Assembly (NCBI RefSeq): GCF_000981385.1
Contig: NZ_LATZ01000004.1
Span: forward strand, 165,494 to 229,493
Length of the DNA stretch: 64,000 nt
From: Bacillus sp. SA1-12
GTDB lineage: Bacteria > Bacillota > Bacilli > Bacillales > Bacillaceae
Direction of reading: 5' to 3'
This document shows positions 1-8,126 of the stretch, one piece after another; the stretch's first letter is position 1; the number at the start of each line of letters is the position of its first letter. The notes under the pieces were generated by a model. The model was given only the letters and a program-made list of their open reading frames with translations, made no database searches and was not told where the DNA came from. Both the position numbers and the translations under genes were made by a program.

Positions 1-1
1 A

Positions 2-646
2 CAAGATAAATTATTTGATGCATGGTTTGATCAAGAAGAAGGCTTAACAGAAAAGCAAAAAAAGATATTAGCCGCGGCTATTGATTCGTTTGCCGAAAAG
101 GGTTATGCAGCAACATCAACAAGTGAAATTGCCAAAAAGGCCGGCGTTGCAGAAGGGACCATTTTTAGACACTATAAAACAAAGAAAGATTTGCTGATTT
201 CCATTGTCTCTCCTATGATGGCAAAGTTGATTGCCCCGTTTGTAATAAAGGATTTTAATAAGGTATTAAATAAAAATTATGAAACCTATGAAGACTTCTT
301 AAGAGCCATAATTGAAAATCGCATACATTTTCTTAACAATAACATGCAGCTTTTCCGGATCCTAATTCAGGAAATTCCTTTTCAGCCCGAATTAAAGGAA
401 CAATTCAAAGAACATATCGGAAAAAAAATCATTGAACGCTTTCAAACAATCGTTGAACATTACCAGGCAAAGGGACAAATTATTGAAATCCCTGCTTTTA
501 GTGTGATCCGCATGACAGCTTCTACAATTTTCGGTTATGTTATTGCAAGATATATACTTTTACCAGAGGCAGAATGGGATGATGAAGCTGAAATTGAAAG
601 AACTGTTCAATTTTTGCTGCACGGATTGTCCCCTAAAAAAGAGTGA
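2..646 (+). CDS. TetR/AcrR family transcriptional regulator (5' end outside window)
   Basis: The reading frame is open from base 2, so the first codons lie upstream of the window; a TTG at 191 lies inside the helix-turn-helix and is not the start. The N-terminal part shows a classic TetR DNA-binding domain (AAAIDSFAEKGYAATSTSEI, then AKKAGVAEGTIFRHYKTKKD), followed by an all-helical ligand-binding half ending in SPKKE. TetR proteins repress efflux or catabolic genes and are released by small ligands. It resembles B. subtilis YerO, which lies beside an RND-type efflux gene, but its target is not visible here. Family call is secure, role is unknown. Confidence 0.9.
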   Translation, partial: QDKLFDAWFDQEEGLTEKQKKILAAAIDSFAEKGYAATSTSEIAKKAGVAEGTIFRHYKTKKDLLISIVSPMMAKLIAPFVIKDFNKVLNKNYETYEDFLRAIIENRIHFLNNNMQLFRILIQEIPFQPELKEQFKEHIGKKIIERFQTIVEHYQAKGQIIEIPAFSVIRMTASTIFGYVIARYILLPEAEWDDEAEIERTVQFLLHGLSPKKE

Positions 647-695
647 AAGGCCTTGTTTGGTGATAGGAATCCTCCTCTGATTCCTATCACCCGCT

Positions 696-2096
696 TCATT
701 TCATCAAGCGTTTTATCATCTTCAGCCTATTTTTCGCATTAGGATAGCGAATACTCAAGTCAAAACGATTCGTTTGTTTCAGGACACTTTTAAAATGGGA
801 AAACGCAGTAAAGCTGGATTCACCATGGTAGGTCCCCATTCCGCTCTCTCCTACCCCTCCAAACGGCAAGTACGGTGTAGCGATATGCATTAATGTGTCG
901 TTCACACATCCGCCGCCAAAGGAAATGGATTCTGTCACCATTTTTTCTACCCCTTCATCGGTTGTAAAGACATAAAGGGCCAATGGTTTTGGACGACTTG
1001 TAACAAATTCGATTACCTCCTGAATCGTTTCATATTCGAGAATAGGAAGGATCGGTCCAAATATTTCTTCAGTCATGACAGGAACGGTTAGTGCATTGGG
1101 CACTAGCAATGTTGGTGCAATTTTACGCTTTTCATTACTTAATTGACCGCCAAACAAAATCTCCCCATCAGTCATATAACTTATTAGTCGGTTATAATGA
1201 CGATCATTAACAATGCTCACATAGTCCTCGTTTTCAACTGGATTTTTGCCATAAAAATCAAGAACGACAGATTTCAACTCGTCAATAAACTGATGGCGAA
1301 TCCTTTTATGAACATATAAGTAGTCAGGGGCAATACATGTTTGACCGGCATTTGTCCATTTACCAAAGGCGATTCGTTTAGCAGCTAATTTAATGTCAGC
1401 TGTTTCATCAACAATACAGGGACTTTTTCCGCCCAGCTCTAAGGTTAGCGGAATTAATTGTTTTGCTGCTGCCTGCATGACAATTTTTCCAACCTGGACA
1501 CTTCCGGTAAAGAAAATATAGTCAAATGGCTGTTCAAGTAAGTTGGTTGTTGTTTCTACACCGCCCTCCATGACGGCAATATATGATGGATCAAACTCCT
1601 CTTTTATTAATTTAGCTAACAGGTTGGAAGTATGCGGCGTTAATTCTGACGGCTTTAAAATGGCTGTATTCCCTGCTGCGATTGCTCCAATAAGCGGGGC
1701 CAGTTGTAATTGAAATGGATAGTTCCATGGTGCAATAATCAGTGTAACACCATAGGGTTCTGCGATTTTATATGCTCTTGACCCAATATGAGTTTTGGCT
1801 GTCTTTGCTTTTTCAGGCTTCATCCATTTGTCGAGATGCTTTAGGGTAAAGCGGATTTCCTCCAAAAGAAAGCCAATTTCGGTTAGATAAGCCTCTGTTT
1901 TTGATTTATTTAAGTCTTGCTTTAAAGACTCGCAGATTTCCTCCTCATGTGTACGGACTTGCTCTGCGAGTGTTTCAAGCATACTGATTCTAAATTCTTT
2001 CGATCTGGTTTTCCCACTTTGAAAAAACTGTTTCTGTGCTTGAACCTGGGCTTTAACGGTTTGGACTGAATGCTCTTTTCTAACTGTTTGTTCCAC
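696..2096 (-). CDS. Aldehyde dehydrogenase, class-3 type (YwdH-like)
   Basis: A 466-residue NAD(P)-dependent aldehyde dehydrogenase that would oxidise an aldehyde to its carboxylate in the cytoplasm. The core motifs are present: [11 protein letters not shown] (about 120-130) in the cofactor domain, FTGSVQVGK, the general-base glutamate in LELGGKSP (Glu220) and the catalytic cysteine in [11 protein letters not shown] (Cys254). The lack of an N-terminal targeting extension and the C-terminal [10 protein letters not shown] segment fit the class-3/fatty-aldehyde group, as in B. subtilis YwdH. It starts with GTG, seven bases after AGGAGG. It runs tail-to-tail with the upstream TetR gene. The substrate cannot be told from sequence. 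Confidence 0.92.
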   Translation of the reverse strand: MEQTVRKEHSVQTVKAQVQAQKQFFQSGKTRSKEFRISMLETLAEQVRTHEEEICESLKQDLNKSKTEAYLTEIGFLLEEIRFTLKHLDKWMKPEKAKTAKTHIGSRAYKIAEPYGVTLIIAPWNYPFQLQLAPLIGAIAAGNTAILKPSELTPHTSNLLAKLIKEEFDPSYIAVMEGGVETTTNLLEQPFDYIFFTGSVQVGKIVMQAAAKQLIPLTLELGGKSPCIVDETADIKLAAKRIAFGKWTNAGQTCIAPDYLYVHKRIRHQFIDELKSVVLDFYGKNPVENEDYVSIVNDRHYNRLISYMTDGEILFGGQLSNEKRKIAPTLLVPNALTVPVMTEEIFGPILPILEYETIQEVIEFVTSRPKPLALYVFTTDEGVEKMVTESISFGGGCVNDTLMHIATPYLPFGGVGESGMGTYHGESSFTAFSHFKSVLKQTNRFDLSIRYPNAKNRLKMIKRLMK

Positions 2097-2356
2097 TAGT
2101 AAACCTCCTGACTATATTTTTTTAATAACATCAGTGGGGGTTTTCTCGAAGTACAGGCTGTATAAGTGCCGACTTTTCCACAGGACATGGCGAAGGAAGT
2201 TGACCCATCCCTCACTAATGGTTAGAGAAACTTATCACGTTTAGACCGCTATGGCCTTATGTCTTGCCTGAATTGGACAACAATCCTCCATCGGTCCTTT
2301 GCGGGTATGTCCTTACTTTTCTTCTTAACTCTCTCAAAGAATAGATATACTGCCCG
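2097..2356. other. Intergenic stretch with no recognisable gene
   Basis: Between the GTG of the aldehyde dehydrogenase and the stop of the next TetR gene there are 260 bases. They hold the dehydrogenase ribosome binding site (AGGAGG near 2103-2108) and a more GC-balanced segment (about 2140-2320) that looks unlike the surrounding AT-rich spacers. I see no convincing open frame. It shares the words ACAGGACATG and GAAGGAAG-like runs with the spacer at 10550-10740, so it may be an old interspersed repeat, but this is a weak resemblance. Confidence 0.35.
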
Positions 2357-2956
2357 TTATAATGGAGCAAATTCTTCTTTACAAATTGAATTTAAATGAT
2401 AGACAAATAACGTATAAATTCGGTCTCGATTAAGCCTCTTAGGATCAAGCATGGCATGTAAGGCGATACCGTCCACTAACGCATACAGCCGCTCCACCTC
2501 GATCGACTTGTCCACGTTTTCTTTTATCAGCTGGTATTGATCCATTGAATCAATTAATCTCTGCATTCCTGTTAAAAGTCCATCATGATGGGCATCAAAT
2601 CCCTTTTTATGTCTTGCATATGCAGTAAAGGCAAACCAAACCTCCATTTCTGCCATAGATTCGTCATTCGTTGGCACGATTTCTAGAATGATCTTAAGTA
2701 TTTTTTCTTTTGGAGGTAATTCTTGAACGGCAATTTTTTTTATTCGTTCTGTTACTCGTTCAATCACCAGTTTCATTGCAAAGATGAGCAGCTCATCCTG
2801 TGTTGAAAAATAATGTCGCAAGGCACCAAGTGACAGACCAGCTTCTTTTGCGATATTTCTAACAGTTGCACCTTCCATTCCCCGTTCTAAAATAACCCTC
2901 CATGAAGCTTCTGCTATTAATTTTTTTCTCCATTCATGATCAACTATTTTTGGCAT
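2357..2956 (-). CDS. TetR/AcrR family regulator with BetI-type C-terminal domain
   Basis: A 199-residue one-component regulator. Residues about 10-55 form the HTH (WRVILERGMEGATVRNIAKE, then AGLSLGALRHYFSTQDELL); the remainder is helical, and the phrase WFAFTAYARHKKGFDAH is typical of the BetI/TetR_C_6 ligand domain. It is divergent from the membrane-protein gene at 3067, and the 110-base gap holds two copies of a palindrome centred on ATACAATTGTAT. I infer autoregulation and control of that neighbour. No strong Shine-Dalgarno precedes its ATG. Confidence 0.88.
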   Translation of the reverse strand: MPKIVDHEWRKKLIAEASWRVILERGMEGATVRNIAKEAGLSLGALRHYFSTQDELLIFAMKLVIERVTERIKKIAVQELPPKEKILKIILEIVPTNDESMAEMEVWFAFTAYARHKKGFDAHHDGLLTGMQRLIDSMDQYQLIKENVDKSIEVERLYALVDGIALHAMLDPKRLNRDRIYTLFVYHLNSICKEEFAPL

Positions 2957-2989
2957 ATGTTTATTTTACCAAAAAGCACAGAATTTTAT

Positions 2990-3003
2990 AATACACTTGT
3001 ATC
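2990..3003. promoter_or_regulatory. Putative TetR operator, copy 1 (imperfect palindrome)
   Basis: AATACACTTGTATC reads almost the same on both strands (ATACA-C/TTGTAT, one central mismatch). It matches the perfect copy 46 bases downstream and lies directly upstream of the minus-strand TetR gene. Inference from symmetry and position. Confidence 0.5.
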
Positions 3004-3035
3004 AAAAAATATTTTATTGTATGCTGAGTTTATAT

Positions 3036-3049
3036 AATACAATTGTATT
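3036..3049. promoter_or_regulatory. Putative TetR operator, copy 2 (perfect 14-bp palindrome)
   Basis: AATACAATTGTATT is a perfect 14-bp palindrome ending just before the Shine-Dalgarno of the gene at 3067. A TATAAT-like box (TATAATAC) overlaps it, so a bound repressor would block the promoter of the divergent membrane-protein gene. Confidence 0.55.
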
Positions 3050-3066
3050 GAAAAGAGGTGTCCTTT

Positions 3067-3621
3067 ATGAGTTTAGTAGGATGGATGATTGTTTTTTGTG
3101 AAATTGCTTTTTGGGTTGTTATTTTTTTAGGTTTGACAGCACGTTATCTCTTTAAGCAAAAACGATTTGGCCTCATTTTATTAGCATTAACCCCTCTTAT
3201 CGATTTGATCCTGTTAATTACAGCAGGTTTTGATTTATATCGCGGAGCTGACGCAACACTTGCCCATGCACTTGCTGCTGTATATATCGGCGTCTCGCTT
3301 GCCTATGGTAAAAGTATGATTGAATGGGCAGATCAACGTTTTCTGTACTATGTATTGAAACAAGGGGAAAAGCCTAGGAAGCAATATGGTTTGGATTACG
3401 CAAAGCATAATTTTACGAATTTCTTGAGGCATATCATCGCCTATGTCATTGGAGCAGGTTTGTTGGCAGCCATTATCTTTATAGTAAACGATTCTTCCCG
3501 CACAGAAGCATTAAGCGGCGTATTGAGAATATGGTCTCTTGCCCTGGGGATTGATTTAATTTTTACGATTAGTTATTTTATTTGGCCGCGAAAGGAAAAG
3601 AAGAAGGCTGCAGGTATATAA
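3067..3621 (+). CDS. Putative integral membrane protein
   Basis: A 184-residue protein with about five hydrophobic segments: two in the first 55 residues, one at about 65-85, and a pair at about 120-140 and 155-175, with a basic C-terminus (RKEKKKAAGI). The start is ATG 3067, because AAGAGGTG ends six bases before it; a GTG nine bases upstream overlaps that site and is unlikely. I do not recognise the family. The divergent TetR gene and the two palindromes suggest ligand-controlled expression, perhaps a small transport or stress function, but nothing in the sequence names a substrate. Confidence 0.75.
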   Translation: MSLVGWMIVFCEIAFWVVIFLGLTARYLFKQKRFGLILLALTPLIDLILLITAGFDLYRGADATLAHALAAVYIGVSLAYGKSMIEWADQRFLYYVLKQGEKPRKQYGLDYAKHNFTNFLRHIIAYVIGAGLLAAIIFIVNDSSRTEALSGVLRIWSLALGIDLIFTISYFIWPRKEKKKAAGI

Positions 3622-3630
3622 AAAATGTAT

Positions 3631-3668
3631 GGGGCTGTCTCAATACCAAAGGGGCAGCCCCTTTATTG
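3631..3668 (+). terminator. Rho-independent terminator
   Basis: GGGGCTG and CAGCCCC form a seven-base GC-rich stem just after the stop at 3621, followed by TTTATTGTTT. Confidence 0.8.
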
Positions 3669-3669
3669 T

Positions 3670-3945
3670 TTATAAGATAATTTTAACTTTCATGTTCTCT
3701 TGCAATTCAGCATCAACAAGTGTCAATCCTTTATGGTTTTTTAAAGAAGTAATGATGATATTGAACATTTCTTTATCGAGTGAATCTGGGATCCAGGGGT
3801 CTGCTTTCGTCTGGTTAGTCCATTTTTTAATCTGTTTCCAAAGCAGCTGCGAGGAGAGCAAAGCTCCTAAACAGTTCAAAACAGCATAGGGGACTGGAAT
3901 CATAAATTGAACATGTCTTCTTGTTTTAATCATGACTTTAATCAT
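3670..3945 (-). CDS. Hypothetical protein, third gene of the DUF2089 operon
   Basis: A 91-residue protein I do not recognise. It starts with a short basic stretch and a mildly hydrophobic segment (VQFMIPVPYAVLNCLGALL), then a mixed C-terminal part. Its ATG lies five bases after the stop of the YvlB-like gene, with GTAAGAAG as a weak ribosome site, so it is almost certainly translated from the same message. It may act with the two upstream genes; nothing more can be said. Confidence 0.6.
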   Translation of the reverse strand: MIKVMIKTRRHVQFMIPVPYAVLNCLGALLSSQLLWKQIKKWTNQTKADPWIPDSLDKEMFNIIITSLKNHKGLTLVDAELQENMKVKIIL

Positions 3946-3950
3946 TCTTC

Positions 3951-4337
3951 TTACTCAATAACAACGGAAACCTTATCTCCGTTTGCAGAAGCAACATCAA
4001 CGATCTGGCCATCTACTTCATTTTCTATCGCATGGATGAGAAGGTCAATATCAATATCCTTTACGTACACCGCAGCCTGCGGTACATTTGCAGCAATTCC
4101 ATGGCCAGCTTTTAAAACAGCTTTTACAAGATTAATTGGAACATTGACATTAATATTATCTTTATCAGTAGATTCAACTTTAATTTTAAGCATCCTTTTA
4201 TGATAACCTGAGCTCGTATCAACATGGATACTGCTCTCTTTATTCCCCTTCATAACGTGGAGTAGCTCTGTTGCTTTTTCAACATCCAATTTCCCTTCTT
4301 GCACCATGGTCATTACCTTTGAAATTTCTTCTTTCAT
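3951..4337 (-). CDS. YvlB/SHOCT-like domain protein
   Basis: A 128-residue protein with an N-terminal SHOCT-like helix pair (EEISKVMTMVQEGKLDVEKA) like the N-terminus of B. subtilis YvlB, and a beta-rich C-terminal part with VNVPINLVKAVLKAGHG and repeated valine-rich strands, the DUF4097-adhesin-like flavour. Its start ATG overlaps the stop of the upstream DUF2089 gene (TAATG), so the two are translationally coupled. The related yvlABCD operon in B. subtilis belongs to the cell-envelope stress response, which suggests, but does not show, a similar role. Confidence 0.75.
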   Translation of the reverse strand: MKEEISKVMTMVQEGKLDVEKATELLHVMKGNKESSIHVDTSSGYHKRMLKIKVESTDKDNINVNVPINLVKAVLKAGHGIAANVPQAAVYVKDIDIDLLIHAIENEVDGQIVDVASANGDKVSVVIE

Positions 4338-4714
4338 TACGCATCCTCCTCATTTTCTTTTAGTAATTGAATGGCCTCTTCAGCCGTTATTTCTCCAGCA
4401 TCAAGCATTGAGATCACTTTTTTCTTATCAACCTTTTGTTTCGTACGGTCAGAATATCCTAATGCCTCAATAATTTCATTTAACTTTCCGCGAACGGTAG
4501 GATATGAAACGGAAAGCTCCTTTTCAACTTCTTTAATATTCCCCCTGCATTTTAAGAAGACCTCAATAAAACGAAGCTGCTCCGCAGCAAGGGATGAGAA
4601 TTTGGATAACGCAAACTCATTTTCAATATTCGTACGGCAATTAGAACAATGCAATTTTGTTACGGTTAAAGTTTTATGACAAACTGGACAATCTGTTAGA
4701 AGTGGAAATGCCAT
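4337..4714 (-). CDS. DUF2089 family zinc-ribbon/HTH protein
   Basis: A 125-residue putative transcriptional regulator. It begins with a zinc ribbon (CPVCHKTLTVTKLHCSNC, four cysteines in two CxxC pairs), continues with a helix-turn-helix (VEKELSVSYPTVRGKLNEI) and ends with a SHOCT-like helix pair (KKVISMLDAGEITAEEAIQL) that resembles the N-terminus of the next gene's product. I place the start at ATG 4714, after GGAAAGGAGAG; an upstream in-frame ATG at 4744 would put that site inside the gene. First gene of a three-gene operon. The shared SHOCT-like helices suggest that the two proteins interact. Confidence 0.82.
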   Translation of the reverse strand: MAFPLLTDCPVCHKTLTVTKLHCSNCRTNIENEFALSKFSSLAAEQLRFIEVFLKCRGNIKEVEKELSVSYPTVRGKLNEIIEALGYSDRTKQKVDKKKVISMLDAGEITAEEAIQLLKENEEDA

Positions 4715-4744
4715 GTTTCTCTCCTTTCCTCTCGATACTTCCAT

Positions 4745-4860
4745 TATATAATTTTAATTAAATTTATCAATTTAATTTTTAAAATTATTAATTTTTTTAT
4801 TAATAATTTTTAAATATATCAATTTCAATTTAAAATAATTAATTACCCCCTTGAGTTTTG
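4745..4860. promoter_or_regulatory. Very AT-rich promoter region of the DUF2089 operon
   Basis: About 110 bases of almost pure A/T with many short palindromic ATTAATTTT/AAAATTAAT runs upstream of the DUF2089 gene. It probably holds the promoter and may be intrinsically curved or bound by an AT-preferring protein; no single promoter can be picked with confidence. Confidence 0.35.
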
Positions 4861-4870
4861 AGATAACAAA

Positions 4871-4932
4871 AAAAGGGACTGCTCCCCACAAATACCTTAT
4901 AGTAGTATCTGTTAGGAAAGCAGACCCTTTTA
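4871..4932. terminator. Hairpin, likely terminator of ugtP
   Basis: AAAGGGACTGC pairs with GCAGACCCTTT (one mismatch) across about 40 bases; the flanks are A-rich on one side and T-rich on the other, so it could end transcription on either strand. It lies after the ugtP stop. Confidence 0.5.
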
Positions 4933-4974
4933 AGACAGTCCTTCAATGCACATGATTTTTTTGGTGTAAGATAA

Positions 4975-6156
4975 TCAGGACATTCCGACCCTCATCTTAA
5001 CCGCTTTTTTGGCACGTGAACGTTCTGTAACATCTTGTTTGAATACCTCGCCAATCATATCCTCCAAAACCGCTCGAGCGGAGTTTGGATAGTGCATTTG
5101 CTTAATGTTTTCTTTCATTTCTTTTAATGTTTTTTTATTATTAAGAAGTTCGATGACAACTTCTTTCATTTCATTATAATCATTGACGATCATGGCAGAT
5201 CGTTTTTCTTCAAAATATAAGGCATTTTCCTGTTCCTGACCAGGCACCGGCTTGTATAATATGACTGGCACGCCAAGTGCTGTAGCTTCAGATAAGGTAA
5301 TTCCGCCTGGCTTTGTAATCATACAGGATGCAATTCGGAATAACTCGTCGACCTTCTCTACATAGCCCAATGGAATAATTGTTTTAGGATGGGCCACTGC
5401 AAACGGCTCAAGCTTTCTCATCAGCGCAGTGTTATTTCCGCAAACAATGACAACCTGCAGATTTTCCTGGTTGACAAAGGATTCACATATATATTTTACA
5501 TTTTTTAAGACCCCATGTGCTCCGGCCATAATTAATACAATTTCCTTATTTGGATCTAAATTGTATTTTTGATATACCTCTTCCTTTTTAACGTTAGCCA
5601 TTTCGAACTGTTCACGAATGGGGATTCCGGTAATCTTCACTTGATTTTGGCTTACCCCAAGCTCGACTAATTTTTCTTTGACATTTTCACTTGCAACATA
5701 ATATTTATCGATATGTTGATGCACCCAAATTTTATGAAGGCAAAAGTCTGTTACCACATTAAAAGTCGGGATAACCTCACCTGTCTTATTCCGATATTCC
5801 GGAACAACCATCATTGGAAATGTATTGATAATCATATCCGGCTTCTCAGTCTGAATCAGTTCTTTCAGCTTTTTTTGACCAAGCGTATAATACAGGTTCA
5901 TGAAGCGCTTGTTGTACATCTTATCGATTCCATAATAAAAAATCTTGTAAAATCGTTTTCCATAAGAAAAACTCTTAATATATAAATGTTTTGTTATTTT
6001 CGAAATGAGTGGGTGTGACTCTTTGTATAGCTCGGAAACGACAACTTGCTTAAACCCCATTTTTTTACATTCATTTTCCAAGGTTTTCGCTACTTGAATA
6101 TGTCCGTTTCCATATTTCTCTGTTAATATTAAAACTTTTGATTTGCTTACCAACAC
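4975..6156 (-). CDS. ugtP: Processive diacylglycerol beta-glucosyltransferase UgtP
   Basis: A 393-residue membrane-associated GT28-type enzyme that transfers glucose from UDP-glucose to diacylglycerol, giving the glycolipid anchor of lipoteichoic acid. In B. subtilis the same protein also links nutrient state to cell size. Diagnostic parts are the N-terminal LTEKYGNGHIQVAKTL (MGDG-synthase domain), the acceptor-side helices, VIVCGNNTALMRKL, and the UDP-sugar-binding KPGGITLSEATALGVPVILY followed by PGQEQENA. The start is GTG 6156 with TAGGAGA seven bases upstream; the frame runs further upstream but lacks a ribosome site. Stands alone. Confidence 0.93.
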   Translation of the reverse strand: MLVSKSKVLILTEKYGNGHIQVAKTLENECKKMGFKQVVVSELYKESHPLISKITKHLYIKSFSYGKRFYKIFYYGIDKMYNKRFMNLYYTLGQKKLKELIQTEKPDMIINTFPMMVVPEYRNKTGEVIPTFNVVTDFCLHKIWVHQHIDKYYVASENVKEKLVELGVSQNQVKITGIPIREQFEMANVKKEEVYQKYNLDPNKEIVLIMAGAHGVLKNVKYICESFVNQENLQVVIVCGNNTALMRKLEPFAVAHPKTIIPLGYVEKVDELFRIASCMITKPGGITLSEATALGVPVILYKPVPGQEQENALYFEEKRSAMIVNDYNEMKEVVIELLNNKKTLKEMKENIKQMHYPNSARAVLEDMIGEVFKQDVTERSRAKKAVKMRVGMS

Positions 6157-6180
6157 GTTTGTATCTCCTAACTTAGGCAA

Positions 6181-6449
6181 ATAATTAGTGATGATGAAAG
6201 ATTGTGTACTTAGACATTGATTGTAACGCGTTTTGATCGAATAGAAAAGCCCTCATATTTAAATGAGACTTTGAGATCTCCTCTTTTCTATCATCCTATG
6301 AATCACTGAATGTTAAAACATGCTCAGGCTCTATGTTATTCTAGGGCCTGAGATGTAGTATTTTTAAAAATTGGGGCCAGTGTGAACAGTTGCTGCTATT
6401 ATTTTACCATTTTTTTAGAAAAAATCCTTCTTCCAACTTTATGAAAGAA
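6181..6449. other. Spacer with two hairpins upstream of ugtP
   Basis: Two stem-loops are visible: ATAGAAAAG/CTTTTCTAT with an inner CTCAT/ATGAG (about 6240-6291), and CTCAGGC(T)CTA/CTAGGGCCTGAG (about 6330-6352). The second may end transcription of the AIM24 gene on the minus strand; the first would sit in the ugtP leader. Confidence 0.4.
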
Positions 6450-7145
6450 TTATGAACTAGTTGGTTTCATATAAGACTCTTCAAAAGGCTGAACAACAAC
6501 AAAGCCCTCACCTTCAAATCTCATTTGGATCGATTCGCCGCTTCCTCTCCCCAAAAATGTTTTTAAGGTAATATCGGTTTGAAATTCAGGCTGCAATTGG
6601 CCAGACCAAGCAACTGTTGCATTCGGATCGGTAATCACTGGCTTTCCCGGAGTTACTCTTAAGGTTAAAGGCTCATAATGAGAGGTGATCGCAATCATCC
6701 CTGTTCCCTCACATCTGACATTGAAGAGACCGCCGGCCATCATACCAGCAATACGTTTCATCAGCTTAATATCCCAACGAAGATTTGATTCAAAGGCAAG
6801 CAGGTCATTTCCGTTCACAAAAATAATATCATCCTGCAAATCAAGAATAATAACCTTTTTCCCTTGGTCTGCGAGATACATTTTCCCTTGTCCTTTTGCC
6901 TTCATTAATGCCGCTCCTTCACCTGTCAGCGCTTTTTTAAATGTTTTTCCCCATCCATGCTCAAGCAAACCTTCACGTTCAAATTTTATTTGTCCATTAT
7001 AAGCAACCATCGATCCTGCTTTTGCCCAAACCTGTCCATCCAGGTTTACCTCTAGCATACGAGGTGTTTCTAATTCAAAAAGACCTTCCCCTTTATCTTC
7101 CTGTTCGGTTTGTTTGATAAATTCATTAATCGAATATTTACTCAT
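6450..7145 (-). CDS. AIM24 family protein
   Basis: A 231-residue beta-rich protein of the AIM24/TIGR00266 family. These proteins are homologous to a yeast mitochondrial biogenesis protein, but their bacterial role is unsettled. Recognisable stretches are [38 protein letters not shown] and the glycine-rich C-terminal [17 protein letters not shown]. There is no signal peptide. The start is ATG 7145, preceded by AAGGGGAG; an upstream in-frame ATG lacks a site. Monocistronic as far as can be seen. Confidence 0.88.
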   Translation of the reverse strand: MSKYSINEFIKQTEQEDKGEGLFELETPRMLEVNLDGQVWAKAGSMVAYNGQIKFEREGLLEHGWGKTFKKALTGEGAALMKAKGQGKMYLADQGKKVIILDLQDDIIFVNGNDLLAFESNLRWDIKLMKRIAGMMAGGLFNVRCEGTGMIAITSHYEPLTLRVTPGKPVITDPNATVAWSGQLQPEFQTDITLKTFLGRGSGESIQMRFEGEGFVVVQPFEESYMKPTSS

Positions 7146-7369
7146 TTCATCAACTCCCCTTCTTTTATTGTAAATACGGATCATTAGGTACTTTTGTTTC
7201 ATTTACTCCCATTACTTACATATTCAGACACTTTATTCATTTTATCTATTCGAATTGTCGTTGTATATAATTCATCCAATATATTATAATTTTGGATGAA
7301 ATTGTTATTTACTTAAGTTAAGATAATAATTGGGGTTAAGTTCCCAATCTTTTTTCTTAATAACACGAA

Positions 7370-8044
7370 ATGCAGGTGAATTTCATATTACATTTAAAAA
7401 GTAAACAGAAAAGAGGCTTTATCCTATTATCGCCAATTTTGATTATTACAGTTATTCATTTCATCATATCAATTAGCAACTCATATATCCAAGCATACTC
7501 TTGGGTATTAACAGCCTTGTTATACTGGACATTACTAGGATTGATGATTGTTGGTTTTGTTTCAATTACCACCATTAAAGACTGGTTTAAAAAACCACTC
7601 TTTAAAAAGAAGTGGCTGATCATCGGAATTTTAATTGGGCTCTTTCCTGTTGCAGGAATTCTTATTCCAAATTACTCATTAATTATTGAATATCCGACGA
7701 TTGCCATCTTTGTTTTATTTTTTGCTCTGATTAATCCTTGGTTTGAGCAAGGATATTGGAGGGGATTATTATTGGATGCTGGTAAAAACCTTCCTGCCTG
7801 GGCAATTGTCTTTTATTCCAGTTTTCTATTTTCTCTAAGTCATTCGCTGCTTTGGGGTATCTTCTCAATTGGAAATCGTTCAATCCAATTATTCATAGTC
7901 CTCTTTATCATGGGTATCATTTGGTCAGTTATCAGGTATAAAACAAAAAGCTTACGTTGGCCTTTATTTTCACATGTCCTAGTTGATATTGGAAATCTCT
8001 CTGTATTTGTCTTTTTAAATCTGTATGTTCCTCCGGGAATGTAA
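7370..8044 (+). CDS. CPBP (CAAX protease/bacteriocin-processing) family membrane protein
   Basis: A 224-residue protein with about seven transmembrane segments. The C-terminal half carries the three CPBP-like motifs: motif 1 reads EQGYWR instead of the usual EExxxR, motif 2 is FSLSHSLLW, and motif 3 is SHVLVDI, with aspartate where asparagine is common. In known members (Rce1-like) the two glutamates and the two histidines form the active site, so loss of the second glutamate leaves activity open. The ATG at 7370 has no strong ribosome site. Roles in this family range from prenyl-protein processing to bacteriocin immunity. Confidence 0.7.
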   Translation: MQVNFILHLKSKQKRGFILLSPILIITVIHFIISISNSYIQAYSWVLTALLYWTLLGLMIVGFVSITTIKDWFKKPLFKKKWLIIGILIGLFPVAGILIPNYSLIIEYPTIAIFVLFFALINPWFEQGYWRGLLLDAGKNLPAWAIVFYSSFLFSLSHSLLWGIFSIGNRSIQLFIVLFIMGIIWSVIRYKTKSLRWPLFSHVLVDIGNLSVFVFLNLYVPPGM

Positions 8045-8098
8045 AGTTATTAATATTGAAATCTATTTTTCATCAGGCAATCGGCCAACCTAATAAAA

Positions 8099-8124
8099 AA
8101 ATGCCCGATGCATTCGGACCTTTA
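8099..8124 (-). terminator. Terminator after the polysaccharide deacetylase gene
   Basis: On the minus strand CCGAATGCATCGG forms a compact hairpin followed by GCATTTTTTT, directly after the stop at 8127. Confidence 0.65.
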
Positions 8125-8126
8125 AC

